DNA from: Prosopocoilus inquinatus | Lineage: Eukaryota > Arthropoda > Insecta > Coleoptera > Lucanidae | Direction: 5' to 3' | NCBI GenBank assembly: GCA_036172665.1 | Contig: CM069876.1 | Location: 51,367,001-51,431,000 of the forward strand | Length of the DNA stretch: 64,000 nt | Shown: positions 34,591 through 44,149 of the stretch, in pieces | Layout: every line of letters begins with the position of its first letter | Numbering within the stretch: position 1 is the stretch's first letter | The notes under the pieces: model-generated | The model's database searches: none | What the model was told of the DNA's origin: nothing | The model's input: only the letters and a program-made list of their open reading frames with translations | Position numbers and translations under genes: made by a program

Positions 34591-37552
34591 ATGCAGGAGG
34601 ACAGTACTAATTCATCACTTGTGGACTCTTTTCAAAAGAGATATTTTTCCTGGTATGATTACAGCTTATTCTCTTTAATGCTGTTACTAAGTGTGCTGAT
34701 AGGCGTTTATTTTGGTTGCTTCGGGAAAAAGCAGTCAACTGCTAAAGAATACCTATTGGGAGGAAAAACTATGAACATATTTCCGATTGCGATGTCCATG
34801 ATAGCCTGGTATGCGTTTTATATTTTCATTGCAACAATTACCTACCTAAGTACATTTACTTATTTTAGTCATATATCTGGTATAACAGTTTTGGCGGTCC
34901 CGGCTGACATCTACAAGTTTGGTTCGAATTATTCTCTCGCCCTTGTAGGAATAGCCGTGAATGTAATTTTAGTAACGCAGGTTTTTTTACCCGTTTTTCA
35001 CAATTTACAAATTACAAGCACCTACGAGTATCTAAAACTGAGGTTCGATACGAAAACAAGAGTTCTCGCGTCTTTTCTGTACGCATTGTACACAATCTTG
35101 TACTTGCCTATTGTCGTGTACATACCGGCGCTTGCATTTTCAGAAGGTAAAAATAAAACAGTTTTTTTTATAATAAAAGATCGGAATCACGTATTTTGAC
35201 GTCATCGTATTCTAACTAAACTGTCGTACAGCTGCTACATATTTTTCGCTTAAAAGTTTAAATCGTGATTCAACTATTTGGACACTTCAGATTTGAATTA
35301 TTAATTGACAGCTCACCTGTAAATAACTGCGATTCAATTCAAACGAGTCCTAAAAATAGAAAGATTCAAAGGAGTAAAGGGGATTACCGATCAGGATTGA
35401 AATTTTACGGAAAGTGGGGACTAATGCGTTTGCAAAAGATCGTCTGTCTTTGAATCTAAACTCGTACTGTTGCGTTGGAATCACGATTTTGTGAACAACC
35501 TAATATGATGCGCTCGGGAGAATTCACATAAGTTATAATTTCAAAATCAGAGCGCTCCCCGGATCCTTTCGGAAAAGATTAAAACAAAATAAAAATAAAT
35601 TTGCCTTTATTTTATAAACAAATCACTCCTTAATGATAACGTCAAAATATTTGATTCCCGTTCCTGGTTATAATACAACAATAATAGAGTTTTAGCCACT
35701 CCCGTGAACCTTCGTTTAATAAATCCATTAATATGTGCTATATGCGTGTTTTACACAACCATTGGGGGTTTAAAGGCTGTTGTTTGGACGGATACATTAC
35801 AACTTTCTGTCATGTTAGGAGCGATGGTTGCAGTTTTAGCTATTGGAATTACTTCACTTGGAGGATTTGCAATAGTTTGGAATAGAGCAATGGAAGGGGG
35901 CAGGTTGGACTTGGAGTAAACAAACAAACGATAATACTTGTAGTCATTAACTACTATGAAAACTACTTCTTGTAGTTTCGATATTAACCCAACGAAAAGA
36001 GATACCTTCTGGGCAACTCTCATCGGGTGGACGGTGAATTGGATTCCTCACGTTGGCATAGGTCAAGGATCGATTCAGAAGTTCTTGGCATTGCCCAATT
36101 TGGCTGCCGCTAAGAAGCAAGTTATCTCATTACGATATTCTCAATCAATTAAAGTACAACTGTTTTTAATAAAGGGCAGCTGTTGTATTTGGATTTGGTA
36201 TTATATTCTTCAAAGGCATGAGTATTTACACAGGATTAATAATTTATGCAAAGTACTTTGATTGTGACCCGTTCCGGGCTAATATTTTAACCCACAACGA
36301 CCAGCTTCTACCTCATTATATAATGGACGTTGCTGGAAACATACCGGGATTATCAGGCTTGTTCATAGCTGGTATATTCTGTGCTGCATTGAGGTATTTA
36401 CTACAAATGATGCTCACAAAAAAATATGATAATTTGTCATTTGCTTCAGCACCTTATCAGCGGCTATGAATTCCTTGTCTGGAACTCTATACGAGGACTT
36501 TGTTTCCAGGTTTCTACCAAAAGACATAAGCCAACATAAAGTTAGCCAGATTTTAAAACTTATCGTTGTTATTATAGGGATTGTAGCTACCAGCTTGGTG
36601 TTTATTGTAGAGCATTTGGGAGGACTTCTGGCATTGTCCATATCACTGTCGGGAGTCACTTCGGGACCTCTTCTCGGACTTTTCCTACTTGGCATGGTGT
36701 TTCCTTTTGCAAATGCTAAGGTAATTAAGAACTATACTTTTCTGTACGTGACAGTTACAGTACTTGCAGGGTGCCTTTATTGGAACGATTTCATCCTTAA
36801 TTTTCTTATCATGGATTGTAATTGGCGCTCAAATTTATAAAGCGAAAGGATTGTTTACATATACGCCGAAACCCTTGTCCACATATGGTTGTCACATCAT
36901 GACAAATATAACTTCAAATGTTGAACATAAGTGAGTAATAGTGTTTGTACTTGTATTTTTTATTGATAAACGGAAATTTACAGATTGTTATAACGTGTTA
37001 CAGAACTGGCAGACGACAAAACATTTCAAAGTTGACCCCAATCGTTACTAACTAGTTGCTGTTTTAATAAAATAAAGAAAAGACCAAAAATAATTGACTA
37101 ATAGGAGAGCCACATTCTTTTCTAACTTCGCGTTTTCCGCCTATCCAAAAAGAATAGACTATAGTCTTTTATAAGTACTGCTTTATATAGGAGCATATTT
37201 AATCAAATGACAAAATTTGAAAAGATACCATGCATATTCATTTAGACGATTTTTTTTTGATTTTAGGCTTGAAGCAGATGAAGAAATTTTCTTTCCGTAC
37301 AGAATAACGTACTACTATTATTCACTGATAGGCATGTTGGTGGTCTTAGCTGTTGGACTTCCCACAAGTTGGTTTACGAGGGATGACAATGCGTTTGTCA
37401 ACAAAAATTTGATAACTCCATGCATGCACTGGACTCTGTCGAAAGATATTGCAGATTCTAAAACATATCTTAACGTCCAAAAAGATTTAAGTACTGTTAA
37501 TGCAGAAAAAGAAGAGCTGGCTAATATGATTTCCCAATCTGAAAAATTGTGA
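34591..37552 (+). CDS. SLC5 sodium/solute symporter, copy F (SMCT/SMVT-like)
   Basis: Eight exons: 34591-34808, 34869-35146, 35696-35915, 35976-36116, 36175-36393, 36450-36720, 36770-36930, 37267-37552; 597 residues. The start is two bases after an acceptor (TTTTTAG), the arrangement seen in D and E. Motifs: KEYLLGGKTM, ACHISGITVLAVPADIY, GGLKAVVWTDTLQL, HNDQLLPHYIMDVAGNIPG, ALSTLSAAMNSLSGTLYED, loop PLSTYGC with NIT, tail TYLNVQKDL, end SEKL. Oddities: intron 4 uses a GC donor (AA|GCAAGT), and intron 1 is exactly 60 nt with no stop, so its retention would add 20 residues between the first two helices. AATAAA at 37618. Last of the array. Confidence 0.94.
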
Positions 37553-37723
37553 TTCTCAAAATTGAATTGCTCTTGTTAGTACATACGCATTTAATGTCAT
37601 TGTTGTAATCATGATTAAATAAACTGTTTACTAAAGATGGAAGTTTTATGATCTGTTATGATTTAATAGTCTGATATATTGAGCACTTGCGAAATATAAT
37701 TACACGCAAAAAGAGAACAAAAA

Positions 37724-37808
37724 GCAAAATGGAGCGTGTGTGCGCTCAAAACGATAGACAGGGAAGGTCATGTCTACCGTTTTAAGCTCACAAAACCCTC
37801 CGTTTTGC
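37724..37808. mobile_element. Small foldback
   Basis: Near-palindrome of 85 bp. The left arm begins GCAAAATGGAG and includes CTCAAAACGATAGACA; the right arm, reverse-complemented, begins GCAAAACGGAG and includes CTTAAAACGGTAGACA. Confidence 0.6.
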
Positions 37809-38657
37809 TTGACGTCTACAAACTGTGCAGGCAAAACGTAAGGTAAAATACATCGTGTGTGGCCTTTATGTGTATAAAGCGGGGGGGCTACGAGCGATTT
37901 GCGATGGCGATTTTTATTTTTTAGGGCGATCTTAAATTTTATTTGCGGACTTGTTGGCGCACTGATACCAAATTTAAGATTGACCAATCCGAAAGGATAA
38001 AAAAAACGTGGAGTACTAAATTCAGCTTTTTAAAGGCTGAAGCTACGTTTCCACGGTTTCCATGCGTCCGCCTTGAGTAGTTCCGTCATCAATTGTTATT
38101 GGCTCATTTTAAATATTTTTCGCAACCGCCAAGAGATTTGCAGCGCCGCACAAACAATAAATTTAAGGCACTCGATCTCTGTCTAAGGACACAGGTACTG
38201 CCATCATATGTTTTTGACACGTGACAGTGGGTATTTGACCTTGAACAAATCAGTTGTAAAAAATGACAAACTGAATAAATAGTTTTAATTTCCATTTTAT
38301 TCAAACAAAGTATAAATTTATAATAAAACTAAGCGACTACGAGGCGATATGACAGTAAATGGGAAAGTTCTGCCTGAAAAGTATCTTTTTTGTCAAGTAT
38401 TACCTACGGTTTTTTGGACTGGGTCCTAAACCTCATTTTTATCCTAAATGCTTACGGAATTCTCTAAATCCACTTAGTTTCCAAGTCCCATTATCCAGAA
38501 CCCCTAATAGCCTACCCAAAGAACTTGATGGAAAATTACAATCAGTCCACAATTTTTAATTTCAAAGTTAACGGCTAAACTACTGAAACTTCTATTTATA
38601 TGGTCAACTGTTTAAAGATTTACGCCTTGAAATAGTTGCGGGATTTAAGCAAACTTA

Positions 38658-38916
38658 GGCCCGGTCTTTTCATCTCTGAGGGCCATTTGCACCACTTTCA
38701 GTTAAAATTTAAGCTCCACTTAATTCCATAGAAACGTTTGTTGCAACAATTGTTTCTATGGAGTTAAGTGGAGCTTAAATTTTAACTGAAAGTGGTGCAA
38801 ATGGCCCTGAGTAACTTTAATCGTTGATTTATTCCCATAGTTACAAATGAAGAGTCAATTGTTTCTACAGGAATTAATCAACGGTTAAAGTTACTCAGAG
38901 ATGAAAAGACCGGGCC
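38658..38916. mobile_element. PIF/Harbinger-like MITE (outer, interrupted)
   Basis: Terminal inverted repeats GGCCCGGTCTTTTCATCTCT at both ends, flanked by TTA on each side (38655-38657 and 38917-38919). A 3-bp TTA duplication with GGCC-type ends is typical of PIF/Harbinger. The left arm is interrupted by a second MITE at 38680-38807; with that removed the element is about 128 bp. Confidence 0.85.
38680..38807. mobile_element. Nested MITE inside the outer PIF/Harbinger-like MITE
   Basis: A 128-bp near-perfect palindrome with ends GGGCCATTTGCACCACTTTC and its reverse complement, flanked by TGA on both sides. The arms run almost to the centre, with a loop around GTTTGTTGCAACAATTG. The GGGCC ends and 3-bp duplication again suggest PIF/Harbinger. 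It is the younger insertion. Confidence 0.85.
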
Positions 38917-39053
38917 TTAATATTTTACCTGGAAAGCTTCTAATATACTTACGTGTGCTTTTTGGTTACTTTTTCGGTTTATTGTGTCATATTCGCACCG
39001 TTAATGTCTAGATTTATTATTGAAGTTTGTTCTTGTCCGATGAAAATTGTAAG

Positions 39054-39176
39054 TACAAAGTTTTTTCAATCTCGAACCGGACAGAAATATGAAGGGAAAA
39101 CACTCGATTTTACCGCGGTCTCTTAGTGTTTTCCCTTCATATTTCTGTCCGGTTCGAGATTAAAAAAAACTTTGTA
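39054..39176. mobile_element. Foldback element with ~51-bp arms
   Basis: Arms 39054-39104 and 39125-39176 match almost exactly (TACAAAG, AATCTCGAACCGGACAGAAA, TATGAAGGGAAAACACT) around a 20-bp loop. The close match suggests recent origin. Confidence 0.85.
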
Positions 39177-39681
39177 TTTCTAGACTTATTGTGAAATTAT
39201 TCCTTGTTTATTGTAAACTTATTCTTTTAGTTAATAAAGTAGAAATTAAAATGATTTGCGTTATATTTGTGTCTGATTTACATAAAATATTCAGTTTGTC
39301 ATTTTTGACAACCCGCTTGTTCAAGGTCAAATACACATTGTCAAGTGTCAACACCATATGATGGCAGTACCTGTGTCCTTAGACAGAGATCGAGTGCCTT
39401 AAATAAATTGACGACGGAACGAGACACGACACACGACGGTTTTAGTTTCTTAATCTGTGATATCTGCAGACTGCAGAATATCTGTAATATTTCATGCGAA
39501 CAGTTTCTGCAATTGGATAAAGCAGATGCACACAGATGGCAGAACGAGCAGCACTAAAAAACGACATTGGCAACACTGATTCTTGCAATTTTAACCTTGC
39601 CGGAAAATTTTCAAACATGCAAAATAATCAAGGTTAAACTGTAATTAAGAGACACCGGAACTTGTGGGTGATTTTGACAAA

Positions 39682-40317
39682 ATGAATTGGTTAGTAATAG
39701 GGTTGAGCGGGGTGACTTGCGGAGGAAAAACTACGACAGCTAACCAACTGAACAAGATCTTTCCCAACAGCAAGGTCCTCAGCCAGGACGATTATTTTCT
39801 ACCTGTGGATGACCCGAGACACACCTGGATAGAAACTTTGAACCACATTAATTTTGACATACTTCCAAGCTTGGATATGGAGAAAATGTACTCCGATATT
39901 CAAAATGTAATCAGCGGAAGCACCAGAACCTACAAATTAAGCAGCCGGTATGACTGCGACTTGTCACTGGATGAATTACAGATGTTTCTCTCGAAGAAAA
40001 TTAACGAATTAAAAGTGAACATCCTGATAGTTGAAGGTTTTTGCATATTAAATTATAAACCAATTGAAACAACGTGTGATTTAAAATATTTCTTTACTTT
40101 GGACAGGGACGAGTGTTATCGTAGGAGAATAATGAGGATTTATGAACCTCCAGATTGTCCGGGTTATTTCGAACAATGTGTTTGGCCAGAGTACTTGGGA
40201 CAGTACAAAAACGTCAAACAAAATGTTACTAATGTGAGATTTTTCAGTGAGAATCACCAAGACGTTTTACGGGAAATTCTTATCGACATTAAACATGTCT
40301 TAAAAATTAAAATATAA
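39682..40317 (+). CDS. Nmrk1: Nicotinamide riboside kinase (NRK1 type)
   Basis: Phosphorylates nicotinamide riboside to NMN in the cytosol for NAD salvage. A single uninterrupted frame of 211 residues; human NRK1 is about 199. The ATG at 39682 is chosen because it puts the P-loop at the family position. Features: Walker A GVTCGGKTT (residues 10-18, Lys16), the QDDYF motif with Asp36 in the catalytic position, a lid/ribose region, IVEGFCILNYKP (Walker-B-like stretch), CYRRR basic run, then the signature YEPPDCPGYFEQCVWPEYL. All key residues appear intact. It lies in tandem after the SLC5 array and is tail-to-tail with CSN3; AATAAA at 40476. No introns, unlike every other gene here, which may reflect gene history or retroposition. 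Confidence 0.95.
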   Translation: MNWLVIGLSGVTCGGKTTTANQLNKIFPNSKVLSQDDYFLPVDDPRHTWIETLNHINFDILPSLDMEKMYSDIQNVISGSTRTYKLSSRYDCDLSLDELQMFLSKKINELKVNILIVEGFCILNYKPIETTCDLKYFFTLDRDECYRRRIMRIYEPPDCPGYFEQCVWPEYLGQYKNVKQNVTNVRFFSENHQDVLREILIDIKHVLKIKI

Positions 40318-40959
40318 TAATCATTCCTTAGTAATTGAACAAATGTAAGAGATTTTGACTGCACAGGTAATTTAATGATAAGTGGTGGTAGTGTTATTAA
40401 AAGTTGTGAAGAAACAAGTAAATTATGTAGAACAAATTGAGCAGTTTTCTTTCTTTCTGTTTTGTTACATTAGAAAATAAAACAAAATTCACATTTATCA
40501 AAATATTTATTTAATTTCACTTAAATTTTCTAACTGAAACACAATAAATATCTGTTGAGACTCGACTTAATAATCCACACGGCATGCATTTAAAAAAATT
40601 TCTACCATTTAATGTAACAGCATTTGAAATTCATCTGCACTCAAGAGGTAAGAACAACATAGAAATGCAGTGAGTGTGTGGGTGTGAAACCTGCGGAAAT
40701 GAAATGAAACACCAGTAGTGCTTCTGTAGATAACAACATAAAACTTTAAAGCCAACTTAACACAACACTGCACAGAGGACGTGCTCAAAAAATGACTTTC
40801 TTCAACTCTTCTTTTTTTATTTCATAGGAAATAATTTCAACTAAATGTATTAAGATACTAAAATAATTTATATTCACATTGACTTTCATTTCCAACTTCC
40901 ATATTACAGCTTCTTAAAATTTTTTTTAATATATATAGAACGTCTTATGTTTGGTGGTC
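40318..40959. other. Convergent 3' UTRs of the riboside kinase and CSN3
   Basis: The kinase poly(A) signal AATAAA is at 40476-40481 on the plus strand. For CSN3, the reverse-strand AATAAA at 40816-40821 is a candidate. The two transcripts end within about 340 bp of each other. Confidence 0.55.
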
Positions 40960-42926
40960 TCACATGGCATATGTGCTCTTGCTCGGCTGTTCCTCATCTT
41001 GCATGCCACAGGCCTTCTTTACATACTGAGGATTTACTTGGATTTCTTCGTCCATCGCCAGGATTTGTTTGTCTAGCTCCATGCACACAGACAGTTGCGT
41101 TTCTAAATTCTTCAGCACATCCGGGCCCCCGTATTTATCTGGCTCGTCACGAAAAACTACCATTCCATCTTTTTGATTTATTGTTGCATAAATTTGTTCG
41201 TCCTCGATCTGAGAAAATTGTAGAAGTTTACACTCTGTTATACGTGCAATTTCAAAACATTGCATCACGTTTTCAAAATGAAAAGAAAAAGAAAATGAAA
41301 CGGACAAGGCCATCATCAACAGATTTAATAATAAAACGTAATCTAATTAAATTTAATGAAATGTTTTCAAAGTAAAAAGAATTCACTAACCATATGCAAA
41401 ATGTACCGTTCTGCATCGGCAGGCCCAGGTAAACCAACTCGACTAGCGACGTCCGTCAAACTGAGCGTTAAAAAAGTCTTTGTCAATCGCTGTATGTTCT
41501 TCTTGTACATGACTGTCGTAACTTGCTTAACGAGTCCTAAATTATGATCTCGTGTGAACACCTGAAAACACATCCATTGTAATAAGATGAATCTATTCGG
41601 ATCTGATTTCTACCTCAGTATGCTTATTTAACACGGAGTTTAATTCTGTGGTGTTGTTTGATGAGAAGGCATTCGCCAGGTCATGATAGGGTTGAGACAG
41701 GGGTTTTATAAACCGGTTTACCACTTGAGATGTGTATTTTGGTATTATTTGAATCTAAAACAGGAGGAAGCAATATTGTAATCTTTTTTTTTTAATTTTG
41801 TTGTACTAATTATAAACACAAAAATTGATTTCTTCTAAAGATACTCTTAAACATATCGACCGCTCCAGGTGAACAGACGGCACAATTTGTGATTTTCTTT
41901 TTATAAATATCTCATTTTTAAATATTAATAATAATTTATTCGTCTGGAATGGCTGGTAATGCAAACAAAAATCTTTGACAAATTACCTTGCCATGAAGAA
42001 GAAGAGATACCAGAATATACTTCTTATAAGCCTCCAGCATTATGTGAGAAACAGCGTGAGCTGGAGTCGTTATAGCCACTTCCAAGAAATACAAGGCGCG
42101 ATCTAAATTACGCACAGCTAAATAAATCATTCCACCATAATAAAAGTATAATAAATAGTATTTTGCATCGAACTGGGTGCCCGTCGGGTTTGAAGAAATC
42201 TACAATTAAATCATTTCATCAATTCTTAACGGTTTAAAAAAGAAATAACTTACCTCTTGACATATTCCTGTAATGTCTAGGTTTAATACTTCTAGTGCTG
42301 GCTTAAAGCACTTGGCCAACAAGCACAGCTGACACAAATCAGCGTGGATCGAGGTAAGCTGTGAGTCATATAGCTGTAACTTCGAGATAGCTCTCCTTAA
42401 GATAGATATGCCTCTCAAAGGTTGCTTCTGTTCAATTAAGTATGAAGTAAGGGAGTGACAGAATTCTGAAACTGAAAGAAAACTATAATATGTGAAATAA
42501 GCAAACGTATACTTAACCAACTTAACACAACACATAAAATTGTGGAAAACATTAAAAAATCAATAGTTACTAACACAAATCCGGAGCTAATCTAATTTGT
42601 TCTCCATTGCAACCATTTATAAACTCTTGAGCTTGACTAAATTTATTGTCCTGGGCACTGCCAGAATTCGATAGGTTAAACTTAGCGCACAGTACTGATA
42701 GAACTCCCAGAGAATGTTGCTGTAAGTCCAACGTTTCTAGAACGTTGTCCAAGTGTGGACCGTTTTTCAGCAGAACCTCGCTCGACTTACTTAAATACTC
42801 GCACAGTTCACGATAGTTGCCTGTAATAAACATAACCTCTTCAACCGTTCCTACTATACGTCTGGTGTTACCTTGAGAGGACAGGTTCCGTACAGTATTT
42901 ACAAATTGCTCTAGCGCAGAAGCCAT
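40960..42926 (-). CDS. CSN3: COP9 signalosome complex subunit 3
   Basis: Subunit of the COP9 signalosome, which removes NEDD8 from cullins and so controls ubiquitin ligases. Six exons on the minus strand: 42926-42575, 42471-42254, 42199-41987, 41754-41614, 41561-41391, 41208-40960; 447 residues, near the 423 of human CSN3. N-terminal helical-repeat region (exons 1-2), then the conserved block from [20 protein letters not shown] through [20 protein letters not shown] (exon 3), the PCI domain with [20 protein letters not shown] and [17 protein letters not shown] (exons 4-5), and a C-terminal tail with [10 protein letters not shown] and EIQVNPQYV. All internal junctions keep frame; exon 1 ends after the first base of a codon (donor GTTAGT) and exon 2 supplies the other two. 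Introns are short (about 55-230 nt). Confidence 0.96.
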
Positions 42927-43370
42927 TTTCTTAATCTGTGATGAATAAAAAACATCTATTTATAGCTCCTTAAACGTGCTTCTGCTAACAATTCTAAGGA
43001 GTGGATGAAAAATTCGTCTGACAGTTGCTGAACTGGAACAATACAAGTTTGCAGGGCTACCAACGTACACAATCCAAAGCATTTGTTACGTTCGAATAGA
43101 TAATTTATTACCTTATCTTTAGACAATTTCCTCCATTATTATTAAAAATATTCACTACTCCTAATTTGACACGCCCTGACTATTTCCTTTTTGGACATGT
43201 GAAAAATAATGTTTTATAAAAACATGAAATTGAAGACGATGCAGGAAGAACTTTGCTGTGTATTTGAAAACATGAAGCAATTTGTGTTTACAAAATAATG
43301 TACACCTCCGATACATAAAAATAAAATTATTTCCTGTTTGTCGGTGTTGTTTTCAATTAACAAAGCGCTT

Positions 43371-44016
43371 ATTATAGGGCGTGTTTTTAAATTGTACGAA
43401 CAAGTGTTCGAGCACTCGAACGTGATAAAAGGTGTTTTTAAATGCAACTCGAACAATTTCGCAAGCGTTTTAAAATTATATCAACTGCTCGACCAATGTG
43501 TTCGAGTTGCATTTTCATGCACCTAGTCGGTAGGAAGTGCATGAAGATTAATGGCGGGAATTTGATTAAGATAACCTGAAAATTTTTATGTTGGTTGACT
43601 TCATGACTATTTGCACGTCACACAACTCACAACACTATTACCTTGAGATATTATAAGGCTTACGAGACTTAAATCCATTATTGAATCACGTGAAAAAAAC
43701 TAATGGCGAGTTCCACTTGTCACCCTGGTGACACTCAACAGTGTACACTCATGATATCTTTATCTCGTACTATTACATGAACTTAAAACGAGATAAGAAT
43801 ACACTCAGTTCACACCACTGCAACAAGTGAAACTCGCTATAAGAAGATAAGTTTTAAAAAATTTAAGGTTATGTTCGGACGACAAACGTCAATTTTAGTT
43901 CGAGTTCAATTTTGTGTTTTTTAATTATATTGTTCAAGCAAGTACTCGAACAATTCACAAATTGTTCGACTGCATTTGGTTCGAACAATAGGTGTGAATT
44001 AAAAACGCACCCATAA
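43371..44016. mobile_element. Composite terminal-inverted-repeat element
   Basis: The left end reads ATTATAGGGCGTGTTTTTAA and the right end, reverse-complemented, ATTATGGGTGCGTTTTTAAT. Both ends are followed by stretches rich in TGTTCGA/TCGAACA half-sites. The element is about 645 bp and carries a nested foldback at 43701-43842. Boundaries are approximate. Confidence 0.6.
43701..43842. mobile_element. Nested foldback of the ATGGCG..TTCCAC family
   Basis: The left arm starts TAATGGCGAGTTCCACTTGT and the right arm, reverse-complemented, starts TATAGCGAGTTTCACTTGTT. Both arms run inward to TTATCTCGT. TA at each end could be the target site. It resembles the element at 20178-20295. Confidence 0.7.
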
Positions 44017-44149
44017 TTCCGTCATTACCAAGTCTACATAAACATAACCCTAGATTCCATTACATTACGAAACAACGACTTTCTACCACGCCACTGGACT
44101 TCACCAACTGTAAAATAATTATTACCAATGTCACCAACATAATTTGATA

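Larger units (their letters stand above)
38160..39404. mobile_element. Inverted repeat enclosing several MITEs
   Basis: Arms 38160-38277 and 39290-39404 (about 117 bp) are inverted copies sharing TTAAGGCACTCGATCTCTGT, CTAAGGACACAGGTACTGCC and TGACAAACTGAAT. The 1-kb interior contains the nested elements at 38658-38916 and the foldback at 39054-39176. This may be one composite element, or two inverted copies of one repeat. Confidence 0.7.
37553..39681. other. Intergenic SLC5-F to riboside kinase, rich in foldbacks
   Basis: No exon is supported. It contains a small foldback (37724-37808) and a large inverted pair (38160-38277 and 39290-39404) that encloses a nested PIF/Harbinger-like MITE pair and a further foldback. 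Confidence 0.6.
42927..44149. other. Region upstream of CSN3 with composite inverted-repeat element
   Basis: The CSN3 promoter should lie just above 42926. From 43371 the DNA is occupied by an inverted-repeat element with a nested foldback. No exon is supported. Confidence 0.5.

Noticed and set aside
40947..41375. 142-codon frame on the plus strand
   Set aside because: It is antisense to CSN3 exon 6 and its intron; the minus strand gives a clear conserved protein.
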